Assembly: GCF_011047315.1 (NCBI RefSeq)
Contig: NZ_CP049259.1
Span: forward strand, 1,488,001 to 1,552,000
DNA length: 64,000 bases
Direction: 5' to 3'
Source: Altererythrobacter sp. BO-6
GTDB taxonomy: Bacteria > Pseudomonadota > Alphaproteobacteria > Sphingomonadales > Sphingomonadaceae
In this document: positions 51,773-60,896 of the stretch, piece after piece
Numbering within the stretch: the stretch's first letter is position 1
How the letters are laid out: the number at the start of each line of letters is the position of its first letter
Position numbers and translations under genes: made by a program
Notes under the pieces: generated by a model
Told to the model about the DNA's origin: nothing
Seen by the model: only the letters and a program-made list of their open reading frames with translations
Database searches by the model: none

Positions 51773-52704
51773 CCCGCGCTCGTCAGCTGTACGAACACAT
51801 CCTCCAGGTCGGGCTCGCGTGTGGTCACGTCTTCGATGATGTAACCATGCTCCTGCACCTTGGCCAGCACCTGCCCCGCGCTCGCCTGGTCGCGGTTATA
51901 GGTGATCTCCAGCACGCGCGGCTCGACCAGCTCGGCCTTGTGGAAGCCGGGCTCGACGATCGGCCCGGCTAGCTCCTTGTCGACCGTGACGCGCACGATC
52001 TTCTCGCGCGCCATCTCGATCAGTTCGCGGGTCGGCTTTTTCGCGATCAGCTCGCCGTGGTTGATGATCGCGATCTGGTCACACAATTGCTCGGCTTCCT
52101 CGAGGTAATGGGTGGTCAGCACGATGGTGACGCCATCGTCATTGAGCCGCGTGACAAGTTCCCACAGCTGCTTGCGCAGTTCCACGTCGACGCCGGCGGT
52201 CGGCTCATCCAGCACCAGGATCGGCGGCGCATGGACCATCGCCTTGGCCACCATCAGCCGCCGCTTCATCCCGCCCGACAGCGTGCGGGCATAGGCATTG
52301 CGCTTGTCAGACAGCCGCACCGCTTCGAGCAGTGCCTCGCTGCGGCGCAAATGCTTGGCGATGCCATAGAACCCGCCCTGGTTTTCCAGCACTTCGAACG
52401 GGGTGAAGAACGGATCAAACACGATTTCCTGCGGCACGATCCCGATCGATGCGCTGGCGTTGCGCCGGTCCTGGTCGATGTCGAACCCCCAGATCTCCGC
52501 GCTGCCGCCGGTCTTTGTGACCATCCCGGCAAGGATATTGATCAGGGTGGACTTGCCCGCGCCATTGGGGCCCAGAAGGCCGAAGATCTCGCCTTCGGGC
52601 ACATCGAAACTGACGCCTTTGAGCGCCTCCTTGCCCGGCGCGCCCTTGATCCCGGCATAGGTCTTGCGAAGATCGTGGATCGAAATGGCGGGCGGTGTGG
52701 TCAT
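51769..52704 (-). CDS. ABC transporter ATP-binding protein
   Basis: A 311-residue ABC ATPase. Walker A is GLLGPNGAGKST, the Q-loop is VPQEIVFD, the signature is TLSGGMKRR, Walker B is ILVLDEPTAG and the switch His is TTHYLEE. The C-terminal 80 residues (KIVRVTVDKELAGPI...) form the extension of DrrA/NatA-type exporter ATPases. No permease gene is adjacent in the window. The ATG at 52704 excludes an upstream extension that crosses the divergent gene region. It is first in the unit with methyltransferase, nadB and VIT genes. Confidence 0.88.
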   Translation of the reverse strand: MTTPPAISIHDLRKTYAGIKGAPGKEALKGVSFDVPEGEIFGLLGPNGAGKSTLINILAGMVTKTGGSAEIWGFDIDQDRRNASASIGIVPQEIVFDPFFTPFEVLENQGGFYGIAKHLRRSEALLEAVRLSDKRNAYARTLSGGMKRRLMVAKAMVHAPPILVLDEPTAGVDVELRKQLWELVTRLNDDGVTIVLTTHYLEEAEQLCDQIAIINHGELIAKKPTRELIEMAREKIVRVTVDKELAGPIVEPGFHKAELVEPRVLEITYNRDQASAGQVLAKVQEHGYIIEDVTTREPDLEDVFVQLTSAG

Positions 52705-52792
52705 GGCCCAGCGCACTAAGCCTTTCTGCGCTGTCTGCAAAGGGGTGCTGACCCGTTGCGAATCCGGCGCGTTCCGATTATCGGCAGGTGCC

Positions 52793-53047
52793 ATGAGCAT
52801 AGCCCCACCCGAAGTGATCACTGTCGAAACCGCCCGTGTCAGCTGCGACGGTGCCAGCGGCATCCGTGGCGGTGCGAATTATCGCCCGGCCGCGCTGGGC
52901 CATCCGCGCGTGTGGCTGCAGATCGACGAACATGGCTATGTCGATTGCGGCTATTGCGACCGGCGCTTCGTGCTCAAGGGCGGCCCGGCCGACGGGGCCG
53001 ACCACGCCAGCCTGCCCGACATTTCCGAAGGCGCCAGCCCGCAATAA
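52793..53047 (+). CDS. Zinc-finger (CHCC-type) small protein
   Basis: An 84-residue protein of the zf-CHCC family, related to the mitochondrial complex I accessory subunit NDUFS6. The zinc ligands are Cys in RVSCDG, then His in LGHPRVW and Cys-x2-Cys in VDCGYCDRRF. Alphaproteobacteria carry this protein as a small complex I-associated factor. The ATG at 52793 begins MSIAPPEVITVETARVSCDG, matching family length. It is divergent from the ABC ATPase gene. Confidence 0.83.
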   Translation: MSIAPPEVITVETARVSCDGASGIRGGANYRPAALGHPRVWLQIDEHGYVDCGYCDRRFVLKGGPADGADHASLPDISEGASPQ

Positions 53048-53135
53048 TCGGCGCGCGTGCTGTCGCGGCTCATCGCCGGTTCAGCAATTTGTGATATAGT
53101 CCAAGCACGAAACCCGCTTTGCAAGGAGTCGTGCC

Positions 53136-53573
53136 ATGATCCGTATTTTGCGCCCCGCCCTGATCGCCACCGCCGGACTGGGCTTGATTGCCCCGCCGCT
53201 GGCTGCGGCGGATGAGCCGCAACAGGAACAAACCGAAGGCGAGCAGGAACTGGCCAAGCTGCTTGAAGGCCGCGTGGCCGGTGAGCCGGTCCGCTGCATC
53301 AATACCTTCGGCAACCAGAACCTGCGCATCATTGACGAAACCGCGCTGGTCTATGGCCGCGGCGACACGATCTACGTCAATCGCACCAAGCATCCCGAAG
53401 ACATCGACGATGACGAGATCCTGGTGATCAAGCGGTTCGGAGGCTCGCAATTGTGCCGGCTCGACAATGTCACCACGGTCGACCGGTTCAGCCACATGTT
53501 CTCAGGCGTGATCTTCCTTGACGACTTCGTGCCCTATACCAAGGTCAAAGAACCGAAGGACGGCGACGGCTGA
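53136..53573 (+). CDS. Secreted protein of unknown function
   Basis: A 145-residue exported protein with a signal peptide (IRILRPALIATAGLGLIAPPLAA would exceed a short motif; cleavage is near PLAAA, residue 25). The mature part is acidic and includes GRVAGEPVRCINTFGNQNLR and SQLCRLDNVTTVDR, with two Cys that may pair. Such proteins are frequent in sphingomonads without assigned role. AAGGAG lies eight bases before the ATG. The gene is convergent with the serine hydrolase at 53578, with only a few bases between the stops. Confidence 0.72.
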   Translation: MIRILRPALIATAGLGLIAPPLAAADEPQQEQTEGEQELAKLLEGRVAGEPVRCINTFGNQNLRIIDETALVYGRGDTIYVNRTKHPEDIDDDEILVIKRFGGSQLCRLDNVTTVDRFSHMFSGVIFLDDFVPYTKVKEPKDGDG

Positions 53574-53577
53574 CCGA

Positions 53578-55068
53578 TTACTCGTCGCTCTTCACGAAGA
53601 TCGAGCCATAGGAATCCATCACGGTCCGGCCTTCTTCGCGGCGGATCGTGATTTCCCCGCCCTCATCGGGATCGACGAAGCGTTCCGGCCCGACCGGGAC
53701 CATGCGAAAAGTATAGCCATTGGGCGTGCGACCGATCAGGTCAGCCCCGTCAACGCTGAAGCTCACCGCAACCTCGGCCTTGCCTTGCTCGACGTAATCG
53801 CCGGCGAGCCGGGCCAATGCATCGCCTGAAAGCGCGAAGCGGGTCTTGACCTCGCGTGGCTCATGCGGCCAGCCATAGGCGCGCATCGCCGTGCGCATGA
53901 TGTCGCCCAGCACAGTCCAGCCGCCCGGCGCATTGGTCAGCACCACGATCGCTTCGTCGCGCGCCGGATAGGCGTTGAACTGCGTGCGATAGCCGCGGTT
54001 GCCGCCGCTGTGGGAGAAGCGCAGTTCGCCCTTGCCGCCAACGTCGACCACCGACACGCCCAGGCCATAGTCGTCCTCAACCACGCGCAGGACTTCCGCC
54101 GCAACCGCCGGATCGATCCCGGCGGAGCCATCGCCCTTCGCGGCCCGCATCAGGGCATGAGCAAAGCGGCCATAGTCGGCGGGCGTGGTCCACAGGCCAG
54201 CCGCCGCGGATTCGGGATAGCTGTTCCACCCGCCAGGCACCGGCCCGTCAAAGCCGTCCTGCGCGCGCGCGACATCGGCAGCGGGCGGCTGCAGCGCAAA
54301 GCTGCTGTGCGCCATGCCGATCGGGCGAAGCACCAAGCGATCCATCAGCGCAGCGAAGCTTTCGCCGCTCACCGTTTCCGCCCACAATTGCGCCAGCGTA
54401 TAGCCGCCGCCTGAATAGTTGAACGTGCCGATTTGCGCCGGATCGATGATCACCGGGCCAGTGTTGGACCCGCCCGCGCCCAGCACCACGCCCAGCGTTG
54501 TCGGCACTGTCTCGCCTTCGGCATAGCCGGGAAAACCGGAAACACTGGCGCCATTGGTGTGTGACAGCAAGCCGCGCAATGTCACCTTCACACCGCCAGG
54601 ATTTACGGCGCGCGGATCGAGCAATCCGGCAAGCGCAGGCATGATATCAGCATCAAGGCTGAAGCCGCGCTCGCGCGCCAGCGCCGCGATCCCGACCGAT
54701 GCGACGGCCTTTGACATCGATGCGGCCTGGAACAGCGTATCCGGGCCGCCGCTATCGGCGCCATAGAAGCCCTGCCAATGCGTTTCCCCGCCGCGCATCA
54801 CCGCCACGGCAACGGCAGAGACGCCCTGGCTCGCCATGCGCTGTGCGATTGTGAAAGCCGGATCATCCTCGCCCGCAAACTCGGCTGCCCGAAGCAGGCG
54901 GGTCTCGATCGCGACCTGCTCGCCCGGGAGTGCCATGTCGCCTTGCTGCATTGGGTCGGCAGGCGGCTCGTTTGACGCCTGGGTAGGTACCGCCAAACCG
55001 AACGCGATCAGCGCGGCAATGTGGCGGAGATCAAAGGGCTTCCGGACAGCGGGTGTAAGACAAGTCAT
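53578..55068 (-). CDS. Beta-lactamase-fold serine hydrolase (second of two)
   Basis: A 496-residue exported protein of the class C beta-lactamase/esterase group. Motifs are SMSKAV (S-x-x-K, about 118), YSGGGY (Y-x-G instead of Y-x-N) and HSGGNRG (H-x-G). A signal peptide lies in about residues 14-32 (HIAALIAFGLAVPTQA). The C-terminal part (about 390-496) is a beta-rich tail with LAGDYVEQGKAEVAVSFSVD. It shares the group with the hydrolase at 44172, but only the core motifs are obviously alike. Probably a periplasmic peptidase or esterase. Confidence 0.82.
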   Translation of the reverse strand: MTCLTPAVRKPFDLRHIAALIAFGLAVPTQASNEPPADPMQQGDMALPGEQVAIETRLLRAAEFAGEDDPAFTIAQRMASQGVSAVAVAVMRGGETHWQGFYGADSGGPDTLFQAASMSKAVASVGIAALARERGFSLDADIMPALAGLLDPRAVNPGGVKVTLRGLLSHTNGASVSGFPGYAEGETVPTTLGVVLGAGGSNTGPVIIDPAQIGTFNYSGGGYTLAQLWAETVSGESFAALMDRLVLRPIGMAHSSFALQPPAADVARAQDGFDGPVPGGWNSYPESAAAGLWTTPADYGRFAHALMRAAKGDGSAGIDPAVAAEVLRVVEDDYGLGVSVVDVGGKGELRFSHSGGNRGYRTQFNAYPARDEAIVVLTNAPGGWTVLGDIMRTAMRAYGWPHEPREVKTRFALSGDALARLAGDYVEQGKAEVAVSFSVDGADLIGRTPNGYTFRMVPVGPERFVDPDEGGEITIRREEGRTVMDSYGSIFVKSDE

Positions 55069-55173
55069 TTCCGGCGCTTAAGCGTGACTACGGTTGTAGA
55101 CGTAAGCGAATCGACGGACCGAGACTCTTGATCGACGAAACGAAAGCTCGCGTTTCTCGCGCCGGCCAACGGC

Positions 55174-55542
55174 TCAACGCAATGTCGGCAATTCCGTCGC
55201 GAACTGGTGATAACGCTCCAGCACAGTGTCAGAAATCGGCGCATCGCGATCCCATCTGCGGGTATCGAAGGCGCGTGCCGGGGTTTCCGGCAAGGGTTGC
55301 TCCACGGCGTCCCTTCGCACAGCATATATGCGGCCAATCATCGGGCTATGCTGCGGCATTGCCGCATGCGATGCTTGCTCACCGATAGCCCTCGGCAGGT
55401 CGATTTGCACCACTTCGATCGCGTGAGGCTGCCACGTCTTTGCGGACAGATCGCCCAATAGGTGGCCTGCGTCGTGGTGCGTAGCCAGCACCAGGCAGAC
55501 GGCGGCCATCACCAGGCAACCGAGGAAGAGTAGCACGACCAT
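55174..55542 (-). CDS. Small protein with N-terminal membrane anchor, unknown function
   Basis: A 122-residue protein whose first 20 residues are hydrophobic (VVLLFLGCLVMAAVCLVLA), followed by a soluble part rich in His and Arg (THHDAGHLLG, YAVRRDAVEQPLPETP, RRWDRDAPISD). No family is recognised. The ATG at 55542 has AAAGGAC upstream on the coding strand, which favours it over a longer frame. It stands alone between the serine hydrolase and the nitronate monooxygenase. Confidence 0.55.
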   Translation of the reverse strand: MVVLLFLGCLVMAAVCLVLATHHDAGHLLGDLSAKTWQPHAIEVVQIDLPRAIGEQASHAAMPQHSPMIGRIYAVRRDAVEQPLPETPARAFDTRRWDRDAPISDTVLERYHQFATELPTLR

Positions 55543-55751
55543 GTCCCGTCCTTTCCGGATACCGGCACAGTCATGGCTGCACCGGAACCCGGCAATCGAA
55601 AAAACAGACGGCGCTACAGCCTGGCTGCGATTGGCTCGGCTCTTAGCGGCAAGCCTGAAACTGAGCGCCCAGTTTCCCGACTTACAGGGCCACAAACTAC
55701 TGGTAAATTCGTAGGACTGCGTAAGCGTTTGTCAGCATTGATGGGCCGTCA

Positions 55752-56726
55752 TCAGGCCTTCGCCATCACATTCATCCGCGCAAGGATATCCTCGGCTTCC
55801 TGCATGATCCGGTCGATCAGTTCCTTGCAGGTGGGGATGTCGTTGATCAGGCCCGCGACCATGCCGCAGCTCCATGCGCCGGCATCCATGTCGCCTTCCA
55901 TCATGATCCGTGGATAGACGCCGGCGACCTGTTCGATGATGTCCTCGAACTTGAGGTCGGCACCCTTTTCCTTTTCGATCCGCAGCAATTCCTCGACCGC
56001 GTCGTTGGTCATGACGCGCTCGGTATTGCGCAGCGGGCGCATGACCAGCCGCGTGTCGAGTTCGGATGCAGCGACAATCGCCTTCTTCACGTTTTCGTGC
56101 ACCGGCGCTTCCTTGGTGGCGATGAAGCGGGTGCCCATGTTCATGCCTTGCGCGCCCATCGCCAGCGAAGCGACAAGGCTGCGCCCGTCAGCCATTCCGC
56201 CGGATGAAACGAAGGGGATCTCCAGTTCGTCCGCCGCGCGCGGCAGCAGGATGAAATTGGGCACGTCGTCTTCGCCCGGATGCCCGCCGCATTCGAAGCC
56301 GTCGACGCTGACAGCATCACAGCCGATCGACTGCGCCTTGAGCGCGTGGCGCACGCTGGTGCATTTGTGGATCACCTTGACGCCTGCGTCCTTGAAGTAG
56401 GGCAGCACCTGCACCGGGTTGTTGCCGGCGGTTTCCACCACCTTCACCCCGCCTTCGATGATGACCCGCACCAGCCCGGGATAGTCGGGCGCATTGACCG
56501 TGGGCAGGAAGGTCAGGTTCACGCCGAAGGGCTTGTCGGTCATGTCCTTGCAGCGCGCGATTTCATTGGCGAGTTTTTCCGGCGTGCCTTGCGTCAGGCC
56601 GGTAATGATGCCGAGGCCGCCCGCATTGGACACCGCCGCCGCCATTTCCGCAAAGCCGACGAAATGCATCCCGCCCTGGATAATCGGGTGCTGGATGCCG
56701 AACATTTCGGTGATGGCGGTTTTCAT
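55752..56726 (-). CDS. Nitronate monooxygenase (2-nitropropane dioxygenase family)
   Basis: A 324-residue FMN enzyme. It starts with ITEMFGIQHPIIQGGMHFVG and continues FAEMAAAVSNAGGLGIITG; the VSVDGFECGGHPGEDD segment and IPFVSSGGMADGRSLVASLAMGAQG for the FMN phosphate are diagnostic. The protein oxidises alkyl nitronates or acts as an enoyl-reductase-like FMN enzyme; the family is often annotated broadly. It is on the same strand as the endonuclease III-like gene, 96 nt downstream of it. Confidence 0.9.
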   Translation of the reverse strand: MKTAITEMFGIQHPIIQGGMHFVGFAEMAAAVSNAGGLGIITGLTQGTPEKLANEIARCKDMTDKPFGVNLTFLPTVNAPDYPGLVRVIIEGGVKVVETAGNNPVQVLPYFKDAGVKVIHKCTSVRHALKAQSIGCDAVSVDGFECGGHPGEDDVPNFILLPRAADELEIPFVSSGGMADGRSLVASLAMGAQGMNMGTRFIATKEAPVHENVKKAIVAASELDTRLVMRPLRNTERVMTNDAVEELLRIEKEKGADLKFEDIIEQVAGVYPRIMMEGDMDAGAWSCGMVAGLINDIPTCKELIDRIMQEAEDILARMNVMAKA

Positions 56727-56822
56727 GTTTGTCTCTCCCGTGGAACGCGTGATTGGCCGGGAAACAAGCGGAGATTCGGGCGCGTGGCAAGTGCGCTTTT
56801 GGCAGGCCGCGAAGCCGTAGCG

Positions 56823-57527
56823 TTAGATCGGTCGCGTGCCGGTGTCGCAATCGCTGCGCGCCGGGCATCCGTGGCATTCGGGCTTGCGCGGGCGGCAATA
56901 GGTCTGCCCCAGTTTCTTCAGCAGCAAGTGGTGTTCGTCCATGTCTTCGGCTGACCATTCGGGCGGCACGATCGGCATCAGCGCGTCATAGGTTTTCGCC
57001 GTATCGGCCTTGGCAGGCACGATCCCCATGCGCTGCATGACCCGGCGGTGATGGCCGTCGATCACCATTGCCTTGCGGTTGAAGGTGCTGGCGTTCATTA
57101 CCCCCGCACTGTTCTTGCGCGCGACGCCGGGAAGCTGTTCGAGCCATGCCATCGCCTGTGCTGTCTCAAGGTTGGAGAGATGCCGAAGGTCGACCGCGCC
57201 GCGTTCGGCGATGATGGCATTGAGGCAGTCCTTGAGCCGCTGTGCCGCGACGCTCGGGAAGGTCTGCCGCTGAAGCCGCGCTTCGAGCTCTTGGGCGGGA
57301 GTCGCCGCAACCGCTTCCCACGATCCGTATTCGGCGAGCAGGCCGTCGGTCGAGGCATTGCTGGCGGCGGTCTTGGTCTGCGCGCCGATCACGCCGTGGA
57401 CCAGCACCCATTCGGGCGAGCGGCGCTTGTCCGGCGGGCGGATGATCCGCCCGAACCGCCCGATCAGCGCGGTGTGCAGCCGACGGAGGGTGTCCGTACG
57501 AGGATCAGTGCCGAGTGGAAGTTGCAC
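56823..57527 (-). CDS. Endonuclease III-like DNA glycosylase (HhH-GPD, 4Fe-4S)
   Basis: A 234-residue HhH-GPD protein. The helix-hairpin-helix reads WLEQLPGVARKNSAGVM, with the Lys expected for the glycosylase/lyase step, then MVIDGHHRRVMQR with the catalytic Asp (usual endonuclease III has V-D-T-H). Four Cys ligands for a 4Fe-4S cluster follow at the C-terminus with the canonical 6-2-5 spacing (CRPRKPECHGCPARSDC). It removes damaged bases. It starts with GTG at 57527, 9 nt after the guaA stop, so it is co-transcribed with guaA. It differs from standard Nth enough that a more specialised substrate is possible. Confidence 0.85.
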   Translation of the reverse strand: MQLPLGTDPRTDTLRRLHTALIGRFGRIIRPPDKRRSPEWVLVHGVIGAQTKTAASNASTDGLLAEYGSWEAVAATPAQELEARLQRQTFPSVAAQRLKDCLNAIIAERGAVDLRHLSNLETAQAMAWLEQLPGVARKNSAGVMNASTFNRKAMVIDGHHRRVMQRMGIVPAKADTAKTYDALMPIVPPEWSAEDMDEHHLLLKKLGQTYCRPRKPECHGCPARSDCDTGTRPI

Positions 57528-57536
57528 GCCTCGGCG

Positions 57537-59111
57537 TCACTCCCACTCGATCGTCCCCGGCGGCTTGCTGGTGTAGTCATAAACCACGCGGTTGATCCCC
57601 TGCACTTCGTTGACGATGCGCGTCGCGCAGCCGGTCAGGAAATGCGGGTCGAACGGGTAGACGTCGGCGGTCATGCCATCGGTGCTGGTCACCGCGCGCA
57701 AGCCGCACACGCTGTCATAGGTGCGGTAATCGCCCATCACGCCGACGGTGCGGACCGGCAGCAGCACGGCAAACGCCTGCCAGATCGCGTCATAGAGCCC
57801 GGCCTTGCGAATTTCGTCGAGGTAGATCGCGTCAGCCTTGCGCAGGATATCGCAGCGCTCTTTCGTGACTTCGCCGGGAATGCGGATCGCCAGGCCTGGT
57901 CCGGGGAAGGGATGGCGGCCCACGAATTGCTCGGGCAGGCCCAACTCGCGGCCCAGCGCGCGGACCTCGTCTTTGAACAGTTCGCGCAAAGGCTCGACCA
58001 GCTTCATGTTCATCCGCTCGGGCAGGCCGCCGACATTGTGGTGGCTCTTGATCGTAACGCTTGGCCCGCCGGTGAAGGACACGCTTTCGATCACGTCAGG
58101 ATAGAGCGTGCCCTGCGCCAGGAAATCGGCGCCGCCGATCTTCTTCGCCTCAGCCTCGAACACGTCGATGAAGGTCTTGCCGATGAACTTGCGCTTGGCT
58201 TCGGGGTCGGTGACGCTGGCGAGGCCGCTCATGAACTGTTCCTCGGCATCGACCACCACCAGCGGGATATTGTAGTGGTCGCGGAACATGGTTTCGACCT
58301 GCTCGCGCTCGTTGAGACGCAGCAGGCCATGATCGACGAACACGCAGGTCAGCTGGTCGCCGATCGCTTCGTGGATCAGGATCGCCGCGACCGAGCTGTC
58401 GACCCCGCCCGACAGGCCGCAGATAACCTTGCCGCTACCCACCTGTTCGCGGATCTCGCGGATCTTGGTCTCGCGGTATGCGGCCATGGTCCAGTCGCCC
58501 GGCAGGCCGCACACCTTGTGCACGAAATTGGCGAGCAGCTTGCCGCCATCGGGCGTGTGGACGACCTCGGGGTGGAACTGCGTACCGTAGAATTTGCGGC
58601 GCTCGTCGGCAATCACCGCGAAGGGCGCGCCATCGGAAATGGCGACGATTTCGAAGCCGGGCGCGAAGCGGGTGACCTTGTCGCCATGGCTCATCCACAC
58701 CTGGTGGCGCTCGCCGACGCTCCACAGCCCTTCGAACAGCGCGCAATCCTTGGTCACGGTCAGGAACGCGCGGCCGAATTCGCCGCCTTCACCGGTTTCG
58801 TGCCCGGGGCGAACTTCACCGCCGAGCTGGTGGCTCATCACCTGCTGGCCATAGCAGATGCCAAGGATCGGCACGCCCGCTTCGAACAGCAGTTCGGGCG
58901 CGCGCGGTGATCCTTCCTCCGGCACTCCGGCGGGCGAACCCGACAGGATAATGCCCTTGGGCTTCAGGCGGTGGAAAGCGGCCTCTGCCTGCGAGAAAGG
59001 GGCGATTTCGGAATAGACCCCGGCTTCGCGCACGCGGCGCGCGATCAGCTGGGTCACCTGGCTGCCGAAATCGACGATGAGGATGGAGTCGGGAATGTGC
59101 TGCTGGTCCAT
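57537..59111 (-). CDS. guaA: GMP synthase (glutamine-hydrolysing)
   Basis: A 524-residue enzyme that makes GMP from XMP, glutamine and ATP. The N-terminal class I amidotransferase has [27 protein letters not shown] with the nucleophile Cys, and the FHPEVVHT segment with the His-x-Glu dyad. The ATP-pyrophosphatase domain has the P-loop [12 protein letters not shown]. The dimerisation domain ends in PPGTIEWE, the standard C-terminus. Family length and motifs are complete. It is divergent from the UrcA gene and heads a short unit with the endonuclease III-like gene. Confidence 0.97.
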   Translation of the reverse strand: MDQQHIPDSILIVDFGSQVTQLIARRVREAGVYSEIAPFSQAEAAFHRLKPKGIILSGSPAGVPEEGSPRAPELLFEAGVPILGICYGQQVMSHQLGGEVRPGHETGEGGEFGRAFLTVTKDCALFEGLWSVGERHQVWMSHGDKVTRFAPGFEIVAISDGAPFAVIADERRKFYGTQFHPEVVHTPDGGKLLANFVHKVCGLPGDWTMAAYRETKIREIREQVGSGKVICGLSGGVDSSVAAILIHEAIGDQLTCVFVDHGLLRLNEREQVETMFRDHYNIPLVVVDAEEQFMSGLASVTDPEAKRKFIGKTFIDVFEAEAKKIGGADFLAQGTLYPDVIESVSFTGGPSVTIKSHHNVGGLPERMNMKLVEPLRELFKDEVRALGRELGLPEQFVGRHPFPGPGLAIRIPGEVTKERCDILRKADAIYLDEIRKAGLYDAIWQAFAVLLPVRTVGVMGDYRTYDSVCGLRAVTSTDGMTADVYPFDPHFLTGCATRIVNEVQGINRVVYDYTSKPPGTIEWE

Positions 59112-59326
59112 GTCGGCCCGTTAAGGATGCGCGGCCAAGCTGTCCAGCATTCGCCGCGCCCTTTGCACGACTGGCAAGGCCCGATTGCAGTTTTGGCAAT
59201 GCCTGTAGCAATCTTCGCAACTGCAGCATCGGGAACGCTGCACTGCACCATGAGTTTTTGTTTGCAACCCGGGCCTTCGCGCGCCCGGTCGAACATTCTA
59301 CCAGGGCATTCCATCAGGAGTTTTAC

Positions 59327-59629
59327 ATGCGTCTCGTTCTTGCTTCTGCCGCAGCGGCACTCGCACTGGTCGCCGTTCCGGCCACTGCCAACACCGACAC
59401 CGTTGAGGTGCGCGTCGCCTATGGCGATCTCAACCTCACTACCGCTGAAGGCCGCGCCGCGCTCGATCAGCGTGTGCACCGCATGGCTGTAAAGGCGTGC
59501 GAAGTGGCCGATCCGTTGGGTCGCGCCCCGGCCAAGACCGACTGGAACTGCGTCGCCGCCACCAAGCGCGCCGCACTGGCACAGGTCGAGCGGAACGACG
59601 CACCCCGCACTGCGATGGGCGCCGACTAA
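59327..59629 (+). CDS. UrcA-family exported protein
   Basis: A 100-residue protein with a signal peptide (LVLASAAAALALVAVPATA). The mature domain matches UrcA, a family found in alphaproteobacteria: VRVAYGDLNLTTAEGRAALDQ, RVHRMAVKACEVA and NCVAATKRAALAQV, including two conserved Cys. AGGAG sits seven bases before the ATG at 59327. Function is unknown. A GC-rich hairpin with TTTCT follows at 59664. Confidence 0.9.
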   Translation: MRLVLASAAAALALVAVPATANTDTVEVRVAYGDLNLTTAEGRAALDQRVHRMAVKACEVADPLGRAPAKTDWNCVAATKRAALAQVERNDAPRTAMGAD

Positions 59630-59663
59630 GCCTCTCGCACAAGCTTTCAAAGCTTCCTCCCGG

Positions 59664-59696
59664 CCGGCCCTCGTTCAGCAGAGCGGGGGCCGGTTT
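59664..59696 (+). terminator. Terminator after the UrcA gene
   Basis: CCGGCCC pairs with GGGCCGG across a 16-nt loop, followed by TTT, 35 nt past the stop codon. A second C-G rich arrangement (CGGCCGGCCC) may shift pairing. Confidence 0.6.
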
Positions 59697-59697
59697 C

Positions 59698-60173
59698 TCA
59701 TGTCCGCAGCAAGGCGCGACTTAGTTGCATTTCACGCAACACATTTGAGCGTTTTCTCATTTGTGTTTAAAAGAACGAAACATTATTTCTTGTGCATCGC
59801 AGCAAGGCAGGGCTTTCTCTCCCCCCTTCCAGGCCGCGATGCCAAGGCCTTGCCGGGATCTCTCCCCTCCCAACCCGGCAATTGGCCAGCCCGGTTGCCA
59901 GCGCCCCTCTCCCCTCCCGGGCGCGTCCGGATCCGCTGAAGCCTGCCAGGGCGCAGGGCCGGATCGGCAAAAGGCAACCAGCGCAGCGAGCGAGGCGTGG
60001 TCGCCACCAGTCCCCCCAAACCCGGTGGCCACGCCTCTCTCGCAAATGCCGCCGCGCATTGCGGTGCGGCCGGCAAGGCCGGGATCAGTTCGCGCTGTAA
60101 CCATTGGCGCGAGGCCCGCGAACCAGCCGGTGACGCCGCCATGACGGCCAAGAACACAAGAAAGGAAAACATC
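59698..60173. other. Intergenic region before the 27-codon gene
   Basis: About 475 nt with no supported protein gene. The first part (59720-59790) is AT-rich with TTGCATTTCACGCAAC forming a 5-bp stem. The rest is GC-rich with CCCCTCTCCC-type stretches. It could hold a long leader for the small gene at 60174, but no known RNA family was recognised. Confidence 0.45.
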
Positions 60174-60257
60174 ATGCAGAATATCGCAGAAAAGCTCTTC
60201 TCGCTGATCGCCGCGATCAGCCTGAGCGGACTGATGTTCAACGCCGTAATCGTCTGA
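60174..60257 (+). CDS. Putative 27-residue hydrophobic microprotein
   Basis: A short frame begins 10 nt after a strong AAAGGAAAA ribosome site and encodes MQNIAEKLFSLIAAIS followed by LSGLMFNAVIV, ending with TGA. The segment from residue 8 to 27 is hydrophobic enough to span a membrane, with a short charged start (AEK). The strong ribosome site and long leader argue that it is real. Function unknown. Confidence 0.5.
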   Translation: MQNIAEKLFSLIAAISLSGLMFNAVIV

Positions 60258-60451
60258 GGCTTGCCCTGGCCTCAGGCCGCAGAGGCGCGGCCGCCCGTCT
60301 TGATCTCCCCCCTCCTACGGACGGCGGCCGCGTCTCATCGCAATTCATTTTCCGGGAAACAAGCGCCGTTGCACTGCTACATCTGCAGGCTTGCACCTGG
60401 CCGCCGCGTGATCTCTTGCAGCGCGATATCGCATGCAAGGAAAGAAGCGGG

Positions 60452-60883
60452 ATGAACACCAAGGTCGCCTTTACCGGATTACTGGCACTCACTCTGGCGC
60501 AAACGGCTCAGGCGCAAAGCCAGCCGGTCCACTGGGCCGAAACCCGCAGCGAAGCGCAAGCGCAGGTCGCTTTTACATTGCCGCTGGGCCATGCCCGCAG
60601 TGCAGCGCGCACCGCTCCGCGGGTCGAGTTGATGCTGCGGCAGGGCACCCCGTCGAGCGAATTTGCGATCATCGATCACGCCGAGCAGCAGCGCTGGCAA
60701 GAACGCCGGATCGGGCTGACGCTGAATGACAGCCCGCGCCTGATGCTCAATGGGCGCGAATTGCAGACTATGGAGCGCAAGCACGGCGTGAGCGATGTCG
60801 TGCTGATTGCCGGCGGGGTCGTGCTTGCCCTGGGGATCGGCGCGCTGATCGCCTACGATGCCATCGATGACGCGAGCGAATAG
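60452..60883 (+). CDS. Exported protein of unknown function with C-terminal hydrophobic segment
   Basis: A 143-residue protein with a signal peptide (MNTKVAFTGLLALTLAQ, cleavage near AQAQS) and a second hydrophobic stretch near the C-terminus (VVLIAGGVVLALGIGALIAY, about 115-134). The central part is beta-rich and basic (ARTAPRVELMLRQGT, RIGLTLNDSPRLMLNGREL). No family is recognised. AAGGAAAG lies upstream of the ATG at 60452. It is convergent with the acyl-CoA ligase gene. Confidence 0.65.
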   Translation: MNTKVAFTGLLALTLAQTAQAQSQPVHWAETRSEAQAQVAFTLPLGHARSAARTAPRVELMLRQGTPSSEFAIIDHAEQQRWQERRIGLTLNDSPRLMLNGRELQTMERKHGVSDVVLIAGGVVLALGIGALIAYDAIDDASE

Positions 60884-60896
60884 CGCACGATTACGG

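Noticed and set aside
57048-58910. Open frame of about 620 codons opposite guaA and the endonuclease III-like gene
   Set aside because: It runs across two real genes on the other strand with no family features.
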